DNA of 64,000 nucleotides from Torreya grandis (Eukaryota > Streptophyta > Pinopsida > Cupressales > Taxaceae): the NCBI GenBank assembly GCA_037957365.1, contig JARHVA010000001.1, positions 10,484,501 through 10,548,500 of the forward strand, read 5' to 3'. Below the pieces are notes generated by a model. The model was not told the DNA's origin and searched no databases. It worked only from the letters and a program-made list of their open reading frames with translations. Positions 12,297-24,183 of this stretch are shown piece by piece (positions within the stretch are counted from its first letter, which is position 1; each line of letters opens with the position of its first letter). Position numbers and translations under genes: made by a program.

Positions 12297-12900
12297 TAAT
12301 ATAATTATTTCCAAAGATCAAATTATTAACACTGAAAATAAATAATAAAAAATCTTAAAAGAACAATGTTACCTTAAAAGGTAAGCAAACCACAAAATAT
12401 AAGACAAAGATTTTAACAAGAGAGGAAACCATCAAATGGAGAAAAAATCTAAAATATTAGTATAAGACTTAAAATGATGAATCTTCAAGTACATAGACAG
12501 TATAATCTAGGAGAGAAAGAGGATAATGATCTTAAGCCAAAAGAGCATCATTAAAATACAATAGCAAGTCAATAAGAGACTAGATTGTGTTGTGTTAAAA
12601 AGAATGAGAAAGGAATGATCTTTAAATATAACAAGAAAATAAAAAAAGTTACATGATAAAACTTCATGTATGTGTGAATTGTCCTAATCCTATTACAAGT
12701 GAGGAGGATGAATGCACCATGTGGGGGAGGAGTTACTTGTGCATGTAACTCCCAAATCTAACAAGTAGATAAGAGAGATGAGAGTCACCTCATAAATATG
12801 GGATAATTACATATATAAATATAATAAATTAACACATAAATAAGATTTAATATAATCTTAAATTAGTCTAGAGGACCCAAATAATATTAATTCTCCAACA
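12297..12900 (-). repeat. LTR A (of the ~600-bp LTR family)
   Basis: The minus strand starts TGTTGGAGAATTAATATT and runs to about 12,297. It is homologous over its length to 19,245-19,856 and 22,691-23,290. A purine-rich tract (TAAGGAGGAG on the minus strand, 12,901-12,910) abuts its start, so this is the 3' LTR of a minus-strand element whose internal region survives only to about 13,672. No PBS-like sequence lies on its left side. Confidence 0.75.
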
Positions 12901-13446
12901 CTCCTCCTTAATCTTAATTTTGGGTTATAAAAGTGGAAAACATATTTTACAAATAAGAAAAGGACTTGAAATTACACAATACTCCTCATTAATAAAAACT
13001 TCCTTCGAGAAGAATTACAATAGTTGAGAAATAAAAAAGAATAAAATGTGTCATCAAAAGTCACAAGTATGAAGGTGTGATCATCAATAATCTCCAATAA
13101 TCCTCTTTAGACAAAGTAGTCAATCCATAATGGAACAAAGACCAATAAGAAAGAGAATGATGCACTAAACTTGCAAGACAAACAAGCTAACACCAATATT
13201 TCAAGCTAAGTAACTAATTTACCAAAAAATATGATCTACATACATAATGTAATAAAAATAGATACACAAAAATAAAAATGGAATAAAGAAAACTTCCATC
13301 ACAAAGTGCGAAACCCTACACGAAAAGGAAGCTAGTCAAAATAATCAAAGCATATTTCGTTTGTAACAAAAAATAAGGAATGCATAAAAGAGTTCAGTTT
13401 ATCAAAAGGGAGCCAAATAATATGTGTCACTTATAAAATATATTTA

Positions 13447-13671
13447 TCATGAAACAATTGAATAATTATCATAAGGATACATATCAAAGTCTATAGAAGA
13501 TACATTATCTTTAGGTATCCAAATAATTTTAGCCTTAGGGGTGGGTGTTGTTTTAGTTATTTTCCAATAATGCAAATTGTCATGAGTGGATTTACCACAA
13601 GATATACATGGATATAATTTAAAAAATTTAAATATATGATGCCCATGTTTTTTTATATATTGAGATATCAT
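13447..13671 (-). pseudogene. Zinc-knuckle ORF fragment (copy A)
   Basis: The minus-strand frame contains CISCGKSTHDNLHYW, a Cys-x2-Cys-x4-His-x4 pattern whose last Cys is replaced by Tyr, followed by KTTPTPKAKIIWIPKDN. The homologous frame in copy B (20,395-20,850) extends further upstream and shows a second degenerate knuckle. It is probably a gag-derived nucleic-acid-binding segment of the LTR A/B/C element. Truncation at about 13,672 ends copy A. Confidence 0.5.
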
Positions 13672-13672
13672 T

Positions 13673-13869
13673 CACAAAAAGACTAAACACTCGAAGGTGA
13701 AAAACTAGTAGTTCTACCTTGTGAGTAGATGAATGTCAAGTTATACACGAATAATCAATATTATCCGATATATAAATATAAAAAACCTCACATAGAAGAC
13801 ACTAAAATAAAATAAAACATAATCAAAATATAAAAATAAACCAATACCATCCTAGAAACATCAAACATT
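13673..13869. other. AT-rich spacer
   Basis: No gene or recognisable repeat is seen between the end of copy A and the LINE-like remnant; the exact boundary is uncertain. Confidence 0.4.
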
Positions 13870-14124
13870 TAGTGCCCTCCTATTAGCAGCACCACTAGAA
13901 ATAAAATTAGGGCTCAACTGACTAGGAATCTCAAGTCCCTTATGAAGATCCTCATTCCCCTCATTTTTTTATGAATAGTAGTGGTTCATATTTTATAGTA
14001 GGGGTCCAATCCTATTTTCCTTAACAAAATTCATCACATCAACAACCTTCTGAATATCCCCATTGTCAACCAATCTTTCTAAACTATTTGTAAAACATTT
14101 AAATTCTTGTGTATGAGTCTCCAA

Positions 14125-14540
14125 GTCTATTTTTGTTTATCATCATTAGGGTGAGAAATCACAAGAACTTTCATCCAGATCCATAGAATCATCCTCATCC
14201 AGGCTATTACCATAAATTATCTTTTGTACAATTGGGTTGGGATTTCTACTATAAATCATTAAATCTTTTGTCACTTCATCCCAGCTCTACATGTCGGTCT
14301 TATTTGAATATGAGGAGTTAACCCAGGAGAAGATATGATCCTTATCCTGATCAAATTATGAATCTTTGATGCAAGTCCACTCATATTCAAAAAGAAGCAC
14401 CTCTGCAATAGTGGAATGTGAGATACCCCAGTCAGGGTGAGGGTTGAGCTTTGGATATCCACCAGAATCAATTAAAAACTTCAAAGACACTTTTATCAGA
14501 CCAACCTTTAAGAAATGTTTACGATGGATCTAAGTATTTT
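14125..14540 (-). pseudogene. Tail of the LINE-like remnant or unknown coding fragment
   Basis: A frame downstream of the zf-RVT block includes GISHSTIAEVLLFEYEWTC, SWDEVTKDLMIYSRNPNPIV and an acidic end, DEDDSMDLDESSCDFSP, before a stop. It reads like protein but matches nothing I recognise. It may be the C-terminus of the LINE ORF or a separate fragment. Confidence 0.35.
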
Positions 14541-16100
14541 TTAGATAAAGATATATCTATACAACAATAAACTTGACAATGAATTTAATTGAAAAGTCAA
14601 TAAGAACCCTAGCTCTAGCTTGAAAAATGTCCAAGTTCCTTCACTTGCATAAAAATTGAAGAATTCTAGTAGAAAACACAAGCCAAAATTTATGAAAAAA
14701 AGGGTGAAATTTATTTTTAGAATATACATAACCAAAAACAATATTAAACAAAGTAATATCACACCTAAAAAAAATGGACCAACTTTGCAGACAACATTTT
14801 TAAATTTTATTAACATATTGACATGTAAAAAGAGGTGCTCAATGGGCTCAACATTACTACACACAAGACAAAAAGGAGGGAAATCACCACATTTATCAAT
14901 AACCTCACCCACATCTATATTATTATATAGCAACAATCACATAAAATAAGAACTTATAGGCTCTAAACAAGAAGCTCAAATAACATTAAATTAAAAGTCC
15001 AACTGCGGAAAGGATCACAGACATTCCAAACATGGTTTAAAGTAAGATAAGGAGGATTAGGGAAGGAGATATTATTATATAAAATTCTTGTAGATAACTC
15101 ATGGATAGGAGGCCCTTTGATACATTTGACACTATCCTAGAATTCTTTTTCATTTTCCAAAAGAGTCACAAGATTATTGTCTTTGAGCACTTTACTCAAC
15201 ATAGAATATGTCCTACATTAGGTTGTAGGAATATGATATATGTTTAATAAGACTCCAAGAGGCCCAAACATAAAAAATAAAGAGGTATTTGAAATCTTGT
15301 AGGCATTTCTTATACCATTCCAAGGTAGAACACCCTCTGGTGAGATCAAGAGGTCAATTGTTGAGGGAGATGTTCCACCAAACAGATCTATACCCTTGGT
15401 AAAAAGTACCCATCTAACTAAAAATATGTTTGGAAATAACAAGGTGTTTTACCAAGTCTCATGATTTCCAAATGGAACACAATACAGGTGATCCAATAAC
15501 TCTAAAAGAATGGGGGCCAAGAAGAATGTCAGTAATATGAAGACCTTTCCAACCCAGCTTACCTCTAGGAGTAACCTCTCAGAATATTATTTATAACCAA
15601 CACCTTCTAAGGTTATCCCCTTTGAAAGATTTAATACTACACTTAACAAAAAAGGTAATACCTTGGATATGTAGGTCTTTTAGACCAAGCCCACCAATAT
15701 ACCTAAACTTGCAATAGAACTTCCAAGCAACATCATGCCTTTTATTATTCCCTTTATTGTCTAACCATATAAAATCTATGATAATATTGTGAATCAAGTT
15801 ATTCTAGGATTTATTGAAAATCCAATAGAAAGCATAGTAGATACTATAGGAAGAAAGTATTTTATGACTGACCTGGATTTTACCTAGGAGAGAGAGAAGA
15901 TAGCCATGCCACTTTTAAATTTTCTTGTTAATTTTAGTGTAGATCCACTCCCACATCTGCTTTAGATAAGGAATAAGGGCAAAGGGGATACCTATATATT
16001 TGATCATTTGATGAGGGCCCTTCTATTCCCAACAAAACTCCAAGATCCAATCTGGTTGGTGCACACTCTAACCAATCATACATGACTTATTTAAAGCAAA
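14541..16100 (-). pseudogene. LINE RT thumb and zf-RVT-like region
   Basis: Three recognisable blocks lie in order on the minus strand: the thumb region (about 16,090-15,880), the GGLGLKD block (15,797-15,600) and the zinc-binding block PPFCLVCSNVEPIEHLFLHV (about 14,870-14,820). The last has Cys-x2-Cys and His, with the final Cys/His position apparently replaced. Plant LINE ORF2 has these C-terminal to the RT catalytic core. Frameshifts and stops separate every block. The YADD-type RT box is not in the window, consistent with 5' truncation or deletion. Confidence 0.7.
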
Positions 16101-16192
16101 TTTAGAAAATATCATACATTTAATACAGATGTTTACTCTAAATTAGGATTAGAGGAGGCAGAGCCTAGATTTGAAATTAACATCAAACAAAA

Positions 16193-16264
16193 AGGTTCCA
16201 CCAAGATTCAAACTCGGGTTATTAAATTTTAAGTTCAATGTCCTAACCATTAGACCATAAGACC
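16193..16264 (-). pseudogene. Decayed tRNA-Gln-like sequence (copy B)
   Basis: This is the counterpart of 1,447-1,518. The A-box-like TGGTCTAATGG and the T-loop GTTTGAATC remain. The acceptor arms pair imperfectly and the anticodon arm has decayed to an A/T-rich loop, so it cannot work as a tRNA. Confidence 0.55.
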
Positions 16265-19244
16265 CATGTATTTTAATTTTAAGGTTCATTTATTTATAGA
16301 AGAGGAGATTAGGCCCCAAAATTTTAGTGTTAGTTGCATCCCAAGCAACAAGAAAATCACATGAAGAAGTGACATTATTCATATTAGGAAGTGAAAGTAT
16401 TCAAAATCTACAAAATGGATGGTTGAATCATCCATGCCTACCATATTTATACTAAGCAATGGAAGTGGTTAAAACCCAATGAATGGATGATTGAATTATC
16501 TATGCCTAAAATCTTATATGATTTTTTATAGATTAAATCATGTAAAAGAATTTTGGATCAAACTTTGTGAACCATCATCAGGGTCAGAGACAGAGATCTT
16601 AATGATGGCTCATAAAGTGTGATTTTAAAAGTTGATCTAACAATTCTTGCACATGATTTAATTTGGAAAATATCAAGTCTACTTCATGGACTTTGAAAAT
16701 ACCATCTCTCTTATCTTATATGATATTCCATACATGTGGTTCTCTGTCACTAAAATGTAATGATATATGTGTGTGTTAATCCATTTCATGCATAACTTGA
16801 TTAATATTAGGTACATTATGGATAAATTGTGGGATAACTTCCTATAAGATCTCAAATCCATTTTATATCTAACGGATCGATGTCTACCACTACCATCCAT
16901 ATGATATTCATCTATCCATTTATATGTGAGAGGAAGAATTTACAACTATTTTCTCTTCATTCTTGAGTAATACAAGCATTCCTCTAGATTTAGTTTTTTG
17001 CATGTTTCTTTCCCTTTCTTTTTTTATTTCTTTTTTATTCCTTTAATTTTTTGGGTTAAAATTATGCAAAAGTCTCCAAAATCCTACTATACGAGGGAGT
17101 TTACCCTTTTAAATTCCTATATACATCACCTATTCCATGGTGATATTCTCACATCTTTTGTAAGTTATGCTACTACCTATTGGTCAAATCAATGTAAAAA
17201 CTAGAAGAATCACATTGGAAAATTTTTACCAAAAAGTGTCATCATTAAATTCCATTTCAAGAGAGTTATCTCGTTGATGGAATCAACCTATTTCATCCTC
17301 AAACCCATCAATCCATATGGACATATAAATAAATCAAATTCTTCAAACAACAAAATCAATACTCAATTTCAATCATCAATATAAATTTAAAGGGAGAGTT
17401 CTAAGCTTGGTGATGAAACCACCGCTTAATGTAGGTGACATAGTTCTTGTAGGGTGGTGGTTACGAAATTGTTGGTATGATTTAACCAATGGTTTCACTT
17501 GTGATGACCATACAAGGATGGTACAAATAGATAAATAATCTCTTCACATTCTAAAATAGTTGGATATAATTTAATACATGAAAATAAATCTCCAAGAATT
17601 ATAGGAAAATGACACACATTCAAAGAAGGCATCATTGAACATAGATGGTGTTAAGTTGTTTGGAGGAAGGATTGGAGTGAGGAAAATTAAGGAAATATTA
17701 GTAAAACACATATTTGTGTGTTGTAATTTTTATATACTCTCATTTTAATCCATATTTGGCCATAATGAGATAGTAAGTAGGACTATTTCATCTTTCATTA
17801 GTTTTTCCTCAAGTTTTAGGGTTTTCAATTTTTTTTTGGGTCTTAGTGTCTTCACATTATCAAAGGTAAAATTTTAAAATAACATTATTTATATCATAAA
17901 ATAACTCACACTTATCATTTGGATTCATGAAAAAATATCCAAGACTGACTCTCTAAGAGAAAACATTTGAATGAAGTAAATTAACAATACCTTGGTCATG
18001 CTTTCCAAGTCTTTCACATGTATATTTTTATATTTGATGTAGCTTCCATCCAACACCTATTTTTGATTTATGGTCTTCCTAGTTAGAATAATTATATGAG
18101 GTAGAACCATTAAATGAAGAATTATAGTAAGGTTTTTTTATCTGAAAATTGTATAATCACTAGTTTCAAGGGTGTTTATTTGAGTTGACCCATCATCACT
18201 CTTTGTAGTGCAATCATGTGTAGAAATTTATTCATCTTCTATTGTACATCTAAAATAAGATTTTAAATTCCCATGAAGAAAAAATAAAAACTCTTAAAAT
18301 CTATAATTTGTTATCTATAATTATTTTAAAAGAGATTCATGGTTAAAGTCGTCGTCTTCATCCATACAATTTAAGGTTTTATTTGATGAATCATAGAACA
18401 TGGTGAAATTTTAAAACTTATCAATTTTATCAAAATAACTAAAAGTAACAACTTTTAATTTATTTTTTTGGCACAAAATTATGTCACAAACTCTACCCTC
18501 TTTCTAATTTTAGTAATTTGATAAACATAAAGCATATTTGTTTGAATATGATAAAAATCATTGATTTCCCCCATAAAGCACCAAGTATAAGAATAAATAT
18601 ATTATTCGAAAAACATACATTATCATCCTTGTTTTTTATTTGAGAATTGTCTTATCTTCTTCCATATGTTGAATTTTTTTTGAATCTAATATAAACCATT
18701 TATTTGGAGAAGAATAAAGGGGTGTTTTATGAATATGAAAATTGTTGATATCTTTATGGTGCATGTAACTATGAAATTTATAAAAAAAAACACGTGTGTA
18801 AGTTTAGTTTTTTTTTGAAATATAGGAGCAATTATAATTTAGGAAGGAGAAATTACACCATATCTTACTCTCATGCCACATAATTATCTCTAATAAATAT
18901 TCCCACCAATGAATTGAAATCCATACTTGATCTTTGTAGAAATATTAAATTGTTAGTCAATGTTGATAAAACTTCTATCATTATGATATATTTTTTACTA
19001 TTTAAACAAGGTGAAAAATAAGCTTACGTGTAAAATTTATGCCCTTCGAAATATTTCCTTCGAGTCTTTTGAAAATTTACAATTAAAATATAAATAATAT
19101 CCAAATGATTTATAAAACATTTTTTGACATGATTGTTTCAAGTGTCCTATAATTTTATGAAAAATATATAGACATGCATTCACCACCTATCTATTGATTG
19201 GGATGTTGATCAATTTTAAATATAAATATTTTGGTAAATTTAGT

Positions 19245-19856
19245 TTATATAATTATTGCCAAAAATTGAACGATTAACATTGAAAATAAGTAATGAAAAA
19301 GCTTAAATAAACAATATTACCTTGAAAGGTGAGCCAACCACAAAATGTGAGACAAGAAATTTGATAAGTGAGGAAACCGTCAAATGGAGAAAAACTCCAA
19401 AATATTATTAGAAGACTTGAAACAATGAATCTCCAAGCACGCATGAAGTATAAGTTAGGAGAGAAAGAGAAAAATGACCTTAATCCAATTGAGCATCACA
19501 AGAATGCAATAACAAGTCAAGAAGAGACTAGATTGTGTTGTGTTAAGAATAATGGGAAAAAGAATATCTTTAAATAAAGAAAGAAGAGAACAAAAAGTTA
19601 TATGAGAAAACTACATATGTGTGCCAAGTGTCCTGATATTATTACAAGTGAGGAGGATGAATGTGCCATGTGGAGGAGGAGTTACTTGTGCAACTAACTT
19701 CTAAATCTAACAAGTCGACAAGTGAGGTGAGATCCACCTCATAAATATGGAATAAGAGCATATATATATATAGTAAATGCATACATAAGCAAGACTTATG
19801 ATAAGCCTAAATTAGCCTAGAGGCTAGAGGACCCAAATAATACTAATTCTCTAACA
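19245..19856 (-). repeat. LTR B
   Basis: The 612-bp sequence is homologous to LTR A and LTR C. On the minus strand it follows the purine tract AAGGGGGAG (about 19,857-19,866) and is therefore the 3' LTR. Its leftward flank matches the flank of LTR A, consistent with segmental duplication after insertion. Confidence 0.75.
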
Positions 19857-20394
19857 CTCCCCCTTAAGATTAATTTGGGGTTACAAAAGTGGAGAAAAAA
19901 ATTTACAAACAAGGAAATTAAAATTACATAATACTCTCCCTTAATAACAACTTCTTTCAAGAGGAATTACAATACTTGACAAATAAATAAGAAGAATATA
20001 TGTCACCAAAAGTCGTAAAGATGAAGGTGTGATCATCAATAATCTCCAATAATTCTCTTTGGATAAGGTGGTCAATCTACAATGGAACAAAGACCAACAA
20101 CAAGAAGATATGATCCATTAAATTAGCAAGACAAACAAAATAACACCAATATTTCAAGCTAAGTAACTAATATGTAAAAAAAATATGATCTACGTACATA
20201 ATGTAATAAATGTATATATACAAAAATAAAAATAGAGTAAAAATAACTTCCATCACAAAGTGTGAAACTTTGCATGAAAAAGAAGTTAGTTAAAATAATC
20301 AAAGCATATTTCCTTTGAAATAAAAAATAAGAGATGCATAAATGAGTTGAGTTTATCAAAAGGGAGACAAATAATATATGTCACTTGTAAAATA

Positions 20395-20850
20395 TATTTG
20401 TCATGAAGCAATCGAAAAATTATTGTAAGAAGACATATCAAAGTCTTTAGAAGATACATTATTTTTAGGTATCCAAATAGTTTTGGCCTTAGAGGTGGGT
20501 GTTGTTTTAGTTATTTTCTAATAATGCAAAGTGTCATGAATGGATTTACCACAAGATTTACATGAATATAATTTTTAACATTTAGAGATATGATTCTCAT
20601 ATTTTTCATAATGTGCATAAGGTTTATCATTTTCAATCCAAGCACGAGCATTCCAAGCATTCTAATCAAAAGAGGTTGTATTATAAGTCCTTTGGTGCAA
20701 AGTATAATATAATGTCAAATCTGCATTAGAAATATTTGAATCATAAAAATTGAGGCCTTTATTTTTTTTATTAGAATTAAGCAAAATAGGTTCAAGTATA
20801 CTAGTTTCGTACTTAACAAGGCCACTACCGAAATAATTTATAGATTGCAT
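20395..20850 (-). pseudogene. Zinc-knuckle ORF of the non-autonomous element
   Basis: On the minus strand the frame includes SINYFGSGLVKYETSILEP, NISNADLTLYYTLHQRTYN, WNARAWIENDKPYAHYEKY, then CKSCGKSIHDTLHYW and TIWIPKNNVSSKDFD. Two degenerate Cys-x2-Cys-x4-His-x4-Cys modules can be inferred: the first has lost its Cys pair and the second its last Cys. It resembles a gag nucleocapsid segment, but its position next to the PPT rather than after the PBS is unusual. Stops occur at about 20,665 and between the knuckles. Homologous fragments are at 13,447-13,671 and about 23,880-24,110. No better family assignment is possible. Confidence 0.45.
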
Positions 20851-20869
20851 TATTTTGAACCCAGAGTTA

Positions 20870-22677
20870 GAAATAAGATTTGGTGAAACAATACACTTAG
20901 TTTGAGATGAAGAAGTAACATTATAAGTTTGTGTATTTTTAAAAGTTATAAGTTGAGCGGTTAGAGAGTCAACTAAAAATTACCTTTCAATTAATTTCTC
21001 ATTGTATAAATTTTGTAATAAAAAAATAATTTAATTTTTACATCCAAATTAACAATTAAAAGCATCAATTTCATTATCTTTTTCAATAATTTATTATGTA
21101 AGATAATTTATTAATGTTACATTACGCTTGCCAAACCATTTGAAATTCACCATAATGTAAATGTCAAAAAAAAGTTTAAATAGGCAAAATGATACAAACT
21201 CTAATTGACCATACCATAAAATCGCTTAAAGGTAATAACTTTGTTTTGAAAGTTTATAAAACAACCTTTTAATTTTTGAATTTTTAAAATCTTTAAATAA
21301 ATCAAATAAACATTTAGAGCAATGATATCAAATTGAGATTTTTATTTTAAAAAAGTTTCTTTTCTTTTTATTTATTTTTTAAATATTAATTAAAAAATAA
21401 AAATAAACAAATCTTATGTAACATTTTCCTCATATGACATTACATTTTGTCATTTTTTGGATTAAGTTTATTAAAATAAAAAACTTACCACATGAAAAGC
21501 TTTAGATACGAATCAAAATTTTGTGAGGAAATAAAAAATTAACTAAGATAAACGCCACATAATAAGGCATGAGTAAATTTTGTTTTTTTAAATTTGAAAG
21601 GAAAAGCTTTGAACAAAGTAAATAAATAATATAAGTAGTAATATGCCACATGGAAAATAAGTAGTAATATAAGCAGTAATATGCCACATGGAAAATAAAT
21701 AATATAAGTAGTAATAAGTAGCAAGGGTAAGACGAAAAGAAGGTAGTTGTAAAAAAACTCAAAACACTAGAGCAAACAAATGGATAATGAATGACAATAA
21801 CAAGGGACTTAAGTCCAACAACAAAAATCAAAGAACATAAAAAAATAAGTCTAAATATGTTACAAACTATTTATAATCTTCAATAAAAAAAATGTTGTTT
21901 GAAAATAAAATAATAATATTAATTGAGTGCAATAATATGTAGAAAAGTTTAAGATGTTTGCAATGAAATATGTTAGATGATTCAAAAAAGTGAAGAGGTT
22001 TAAATGTAATAAAAATAATGATAAATGTACATCGAAAATTAAATTTAAAGTGCAAAGATTAAAACGTAAAAAACTTTAAAAATGTAAAGAGATTACGCAT
22101 GAAAATCATAAAAAAGATAGAGAGATAGACATGGAAGGAAGATATTACACAACTCTCCATAAAGACCAAATACTAAAGAAGTAAAATGTCTTTCCAAAGA
22201 GCATAAGAAAATAATGGACGTGCAAAACACCTTAGTAAAAAAAGAGCTAGAAGAGTAATCTAAAGAGTACAATGTCCAAAAGGTGTTAAAGAGGCATATA
22301 AAGATGAACAAGAGAACATTCAAACAAAATAGAAGAATGCCAAGTTAGAATCATTGGGCCATATTGTAAAAAAATTGTAGGTGATAGAAGTAATAAAGTA
22401 CAAATTTTAATAGCATGTAGTCCAAATATTCTTAATAGAATATGTATCCCAAAAACCTGAATGAAACATATACATTTAAATATATATTCAAATTGTATAA
22501 TGTTAGAAAAGCTTATTTTATAAACCTACAAAGAGAAGTTAGAAGGCAAAATATTATACCACAAGTTAAAAAACCATTTAAAAGTAATTAATGAGAAAAA
22601 TAAATTATTAGAAGACAAAAAAAAAAAAATCGTCTCTAAATCTGTAAAATTCTCACAAATCAACATTAGAATCCCAT
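20870..22677. other. Non-coding internal region of the non-autonomous LTR element
   Basis: It is extremely A-rich on the plus strand and has only composition-driven frames. A roughly 38-bp tandem motif containing aatatgccacatggaaaata is repeated at 21,625-21,725. Nothing resembles a retroviral domain. Confidence 0.5.
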
Positions 22678-22690
22678 GGCTCTGATACCA
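22678..22690 (-). promoter_or_regulatory. Primer-binding site (initiator-Met tRNA type)
   Basis: The minus strand reads TGGTATCAGAGCC immediately next to LTR C, a perfect match to the common plant iMet PBS. It shows that LTR C is the 5' LTR of the region to its left. Confidence 0.9.
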
Positions 22691-23290
22691 TAATATAATT
22701 ATTTTCAAAGATCAAATAATTAACATTGAAAACAAGTAATGAAAAAGCTTAAATGAAAAAAGTTGCCTTGAAATGTGAGCAAACCACAAAATCTGAGACA
22801 AGATTTTTGACAAGTGAGAAAACTATTGAATGGAGATAAATCCCACAATATAATTAGAATCCTTGAAATAATGAATCTCTAAGTAGATAACAAGTAAAAT
22901 CTAGGAGATACGGAGAAAAATGACCTTAAACCAAGAGAGCATCACAAGAATGTAAAGTAAGTTAAGAAGAGACTAGATTGTATTGTGATAAGAAGAATGA
23001 GAGAGAATATATCTAAATAGAGAAAGAAAAGAAAAGAAAAGTTACATAAGAAAACTTCATGTGTGTGCCAAGTGTCTTAATCCTCTTATAGGGGATGATG
23101 ATGTATGTGCCATGTGGTGGAGTTACTTGTGTAAGTAACTCTAAAATCCAATAAGTGGATAAGAGAAGTGAGAGCCACCTCATAAATTTGAGATAAGTGC
23201 ATATATAAATATAATAAATGCACACATAAAAATGATTTAAGATAAGTCTAAAGTATCCTAGAGGACCTAAATAATATTAATTCTCCAACA
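22691..23290 (-). repeat. LTR C
   Basis: The 600-bp LTR runs from TGTTGGAG on the minus strand (23,290) to the PBS edge. Its inner terminus reads TA instead of the usual CA, probably one C-to-T change. A purine tract (TAAGGAGGAG, 23,291-23,300) adjoins its outer side, so it also acted as a 3' LTR. Confidence 0.8.
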
Positions 23291-24115
23291 CTCCTCCTTA
23301 ATCTTAATTTGGGGTTATAAAAATGGAGAATTTTTTTACAAACAAGAGAGTTGAAATTACACAATACTCCCTATTAATATAAACTTACTTCATTATTAAT
23401 TACAATAGTTGAGAAAGAAAGAAGAAGAGAAGGTGTCGCCAAAATTTACAAAGATGAAGGTGTGATCATCAATAATCTCTAATAATTCTCTTCAGACATG
23501 GTGGTCAATCCACAATAAAACAAAGACCAACAAGAAGGAGAAATTATCTACTAAACTTGCAAAGCTAACACCAATATTTCAAGCTAAGTAACTAATATGC
23601 CAAAAAATACAATCTACATATATAATGTAATAAAAGTATATACACAACAAGATAAATTGAGTAAATACAAATTCCATCACAAAGTGTGAAACCTTGCATG
23701 AAAAAAAAAGTTAGTCAAAATAATCAAAACATATTTTCTTTGCAACAAAAAATAAGGAATGCATTAACGAGTTGAGTTTATCAAAAGGGAGATAAATAAT
23801 ATGTGTCACTTGTAGAATATATTCATTGAGAAGTAATCGAATAACTATCATAAGAAGAAATATCAAAGTTTCTAGAAGATACATTATCTTTAGTAATCCA
23901 AAAAGTTTTAATCTTAGTGGTGGGTGTTGTTTTAGTTATTTTCCAATAATGAAAAGTGTCGTGATCAGATTTACCACATGATTTATATGGGTGTAATTTT
24001 CAACATTTAGAAATATGATACCCATATTTTCCATAATGTGCATAAGTTTTATCATTTTAAACCAAATGTATGAGCATTCCAAGCACTATAATCAAAATAA
24101 GTTGCATTATAAATC
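23291..24115 (-). repeat. Second copy of the element's 3' internal region, outside LTR C
   Basis: It matches 19,857-20,690 and 12,901-13,650, including the PPT and the zinc-knuckle region around 23,880-24,050. It shows that LTR C is shared between two internal regions (LTR-internal-LTR-internal). Similarity ends near gttgcattata at about 24,113. Confidence 0.7.
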
Positions 24116-24183
24116 TGAGAATTATCATATAGAATTTAAGCAGACCATAGATAGAATCTCATAAGAAAAGAGAAGATGGTGTG

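Larger units (their letters stand above)
10063..13672. repeat. Copy A, right part, of the duplicated segment
   Basis: From about 10,250 the sequence resumes similarity to copy B (from about 17,861), through 11,286 (18,850), and again from 11,883 to about 13,650 (18,850-20,590). The block 11,287-11,882 is missing in B. The right part includes an LTR (12,297-12,900), its polypurine tract and a zinc-knuckle ORF fragment. The flank 10,063-10,250 next to the Copia TSD has no match in B. Confidence 0.8.
13870..16106 (-). mobile_element. LINE-like (non-LTR) retrotransposon, 3' remnant
   Basis: Minus-strand reading from about 16,090 gives the thumb and post-RT region of a plant LINE. It includes SKFALNKSCMIGLE, then a block near 15,770-15,620 with FIWLDNKGNNKRHDVAWK and GGLGLKDLHIQG (family pattern FxW..K.HxVxW..L..PK..GGLGL), then a zf-RVT-like Cys/His module. 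There are no LTRs. The frame is broken many times and the RT palm is missing, so only the 3' part is present. It sits between copies A and B. No poly-A tail is evident, and the left limit is approximate. Confidence 0.75.
16107..20690. repeat. Copy B of the large duplicated segment
   Basis: It aligns to copy A in three runs: 16,107-16,900 with 1,357-2,150, 16,900-17,860 with 3,135-4,080, and 17,861-20,590 with 10,250-13,650. It lacks the Copia element and both A-specific insertions. The junction at about 17,860 joins directly what in A lies on either side of the Copia plus about 190 bases, so B also lost, or never had, that flank. It contains LTR B and the zinc-knuckle ORF. No intact gene is present in the first 3 kb. 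Confidence 0.8.
19245..23290 (-). mobile_element. Non-autonomous LTR retrotransposon (LTR B to LTR C)
   Basis: Read on the minus strand: LTR C (23,290-22,691), an exact iMet-type PBS (22,690-22,678), about 2.8 kb of internal DNA, a polypurine tract (AAGGGGGAG, about 19,864-19,857) and LTR B (19,856-19,245). LTR starts TGTTGGAG/TGTTAGAG and the PPT style suggest Copia affinity. No protease, integrase or RT is detectable. The only protein-like part is a zinc-knuckle ORF just upstream of the PPT. LTR C has another copy of the 3' internal sequence on its far side, so no target duplication can be assigned. Confidence 0.65.

Noticed and set aside
21502..22323. Hydrophobic Phe/Leu/Tyr-rich membrane proteins on the minus strand
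   Set aside because: These frames follow from A-rich plus-strand composition and are not shared by related copies.
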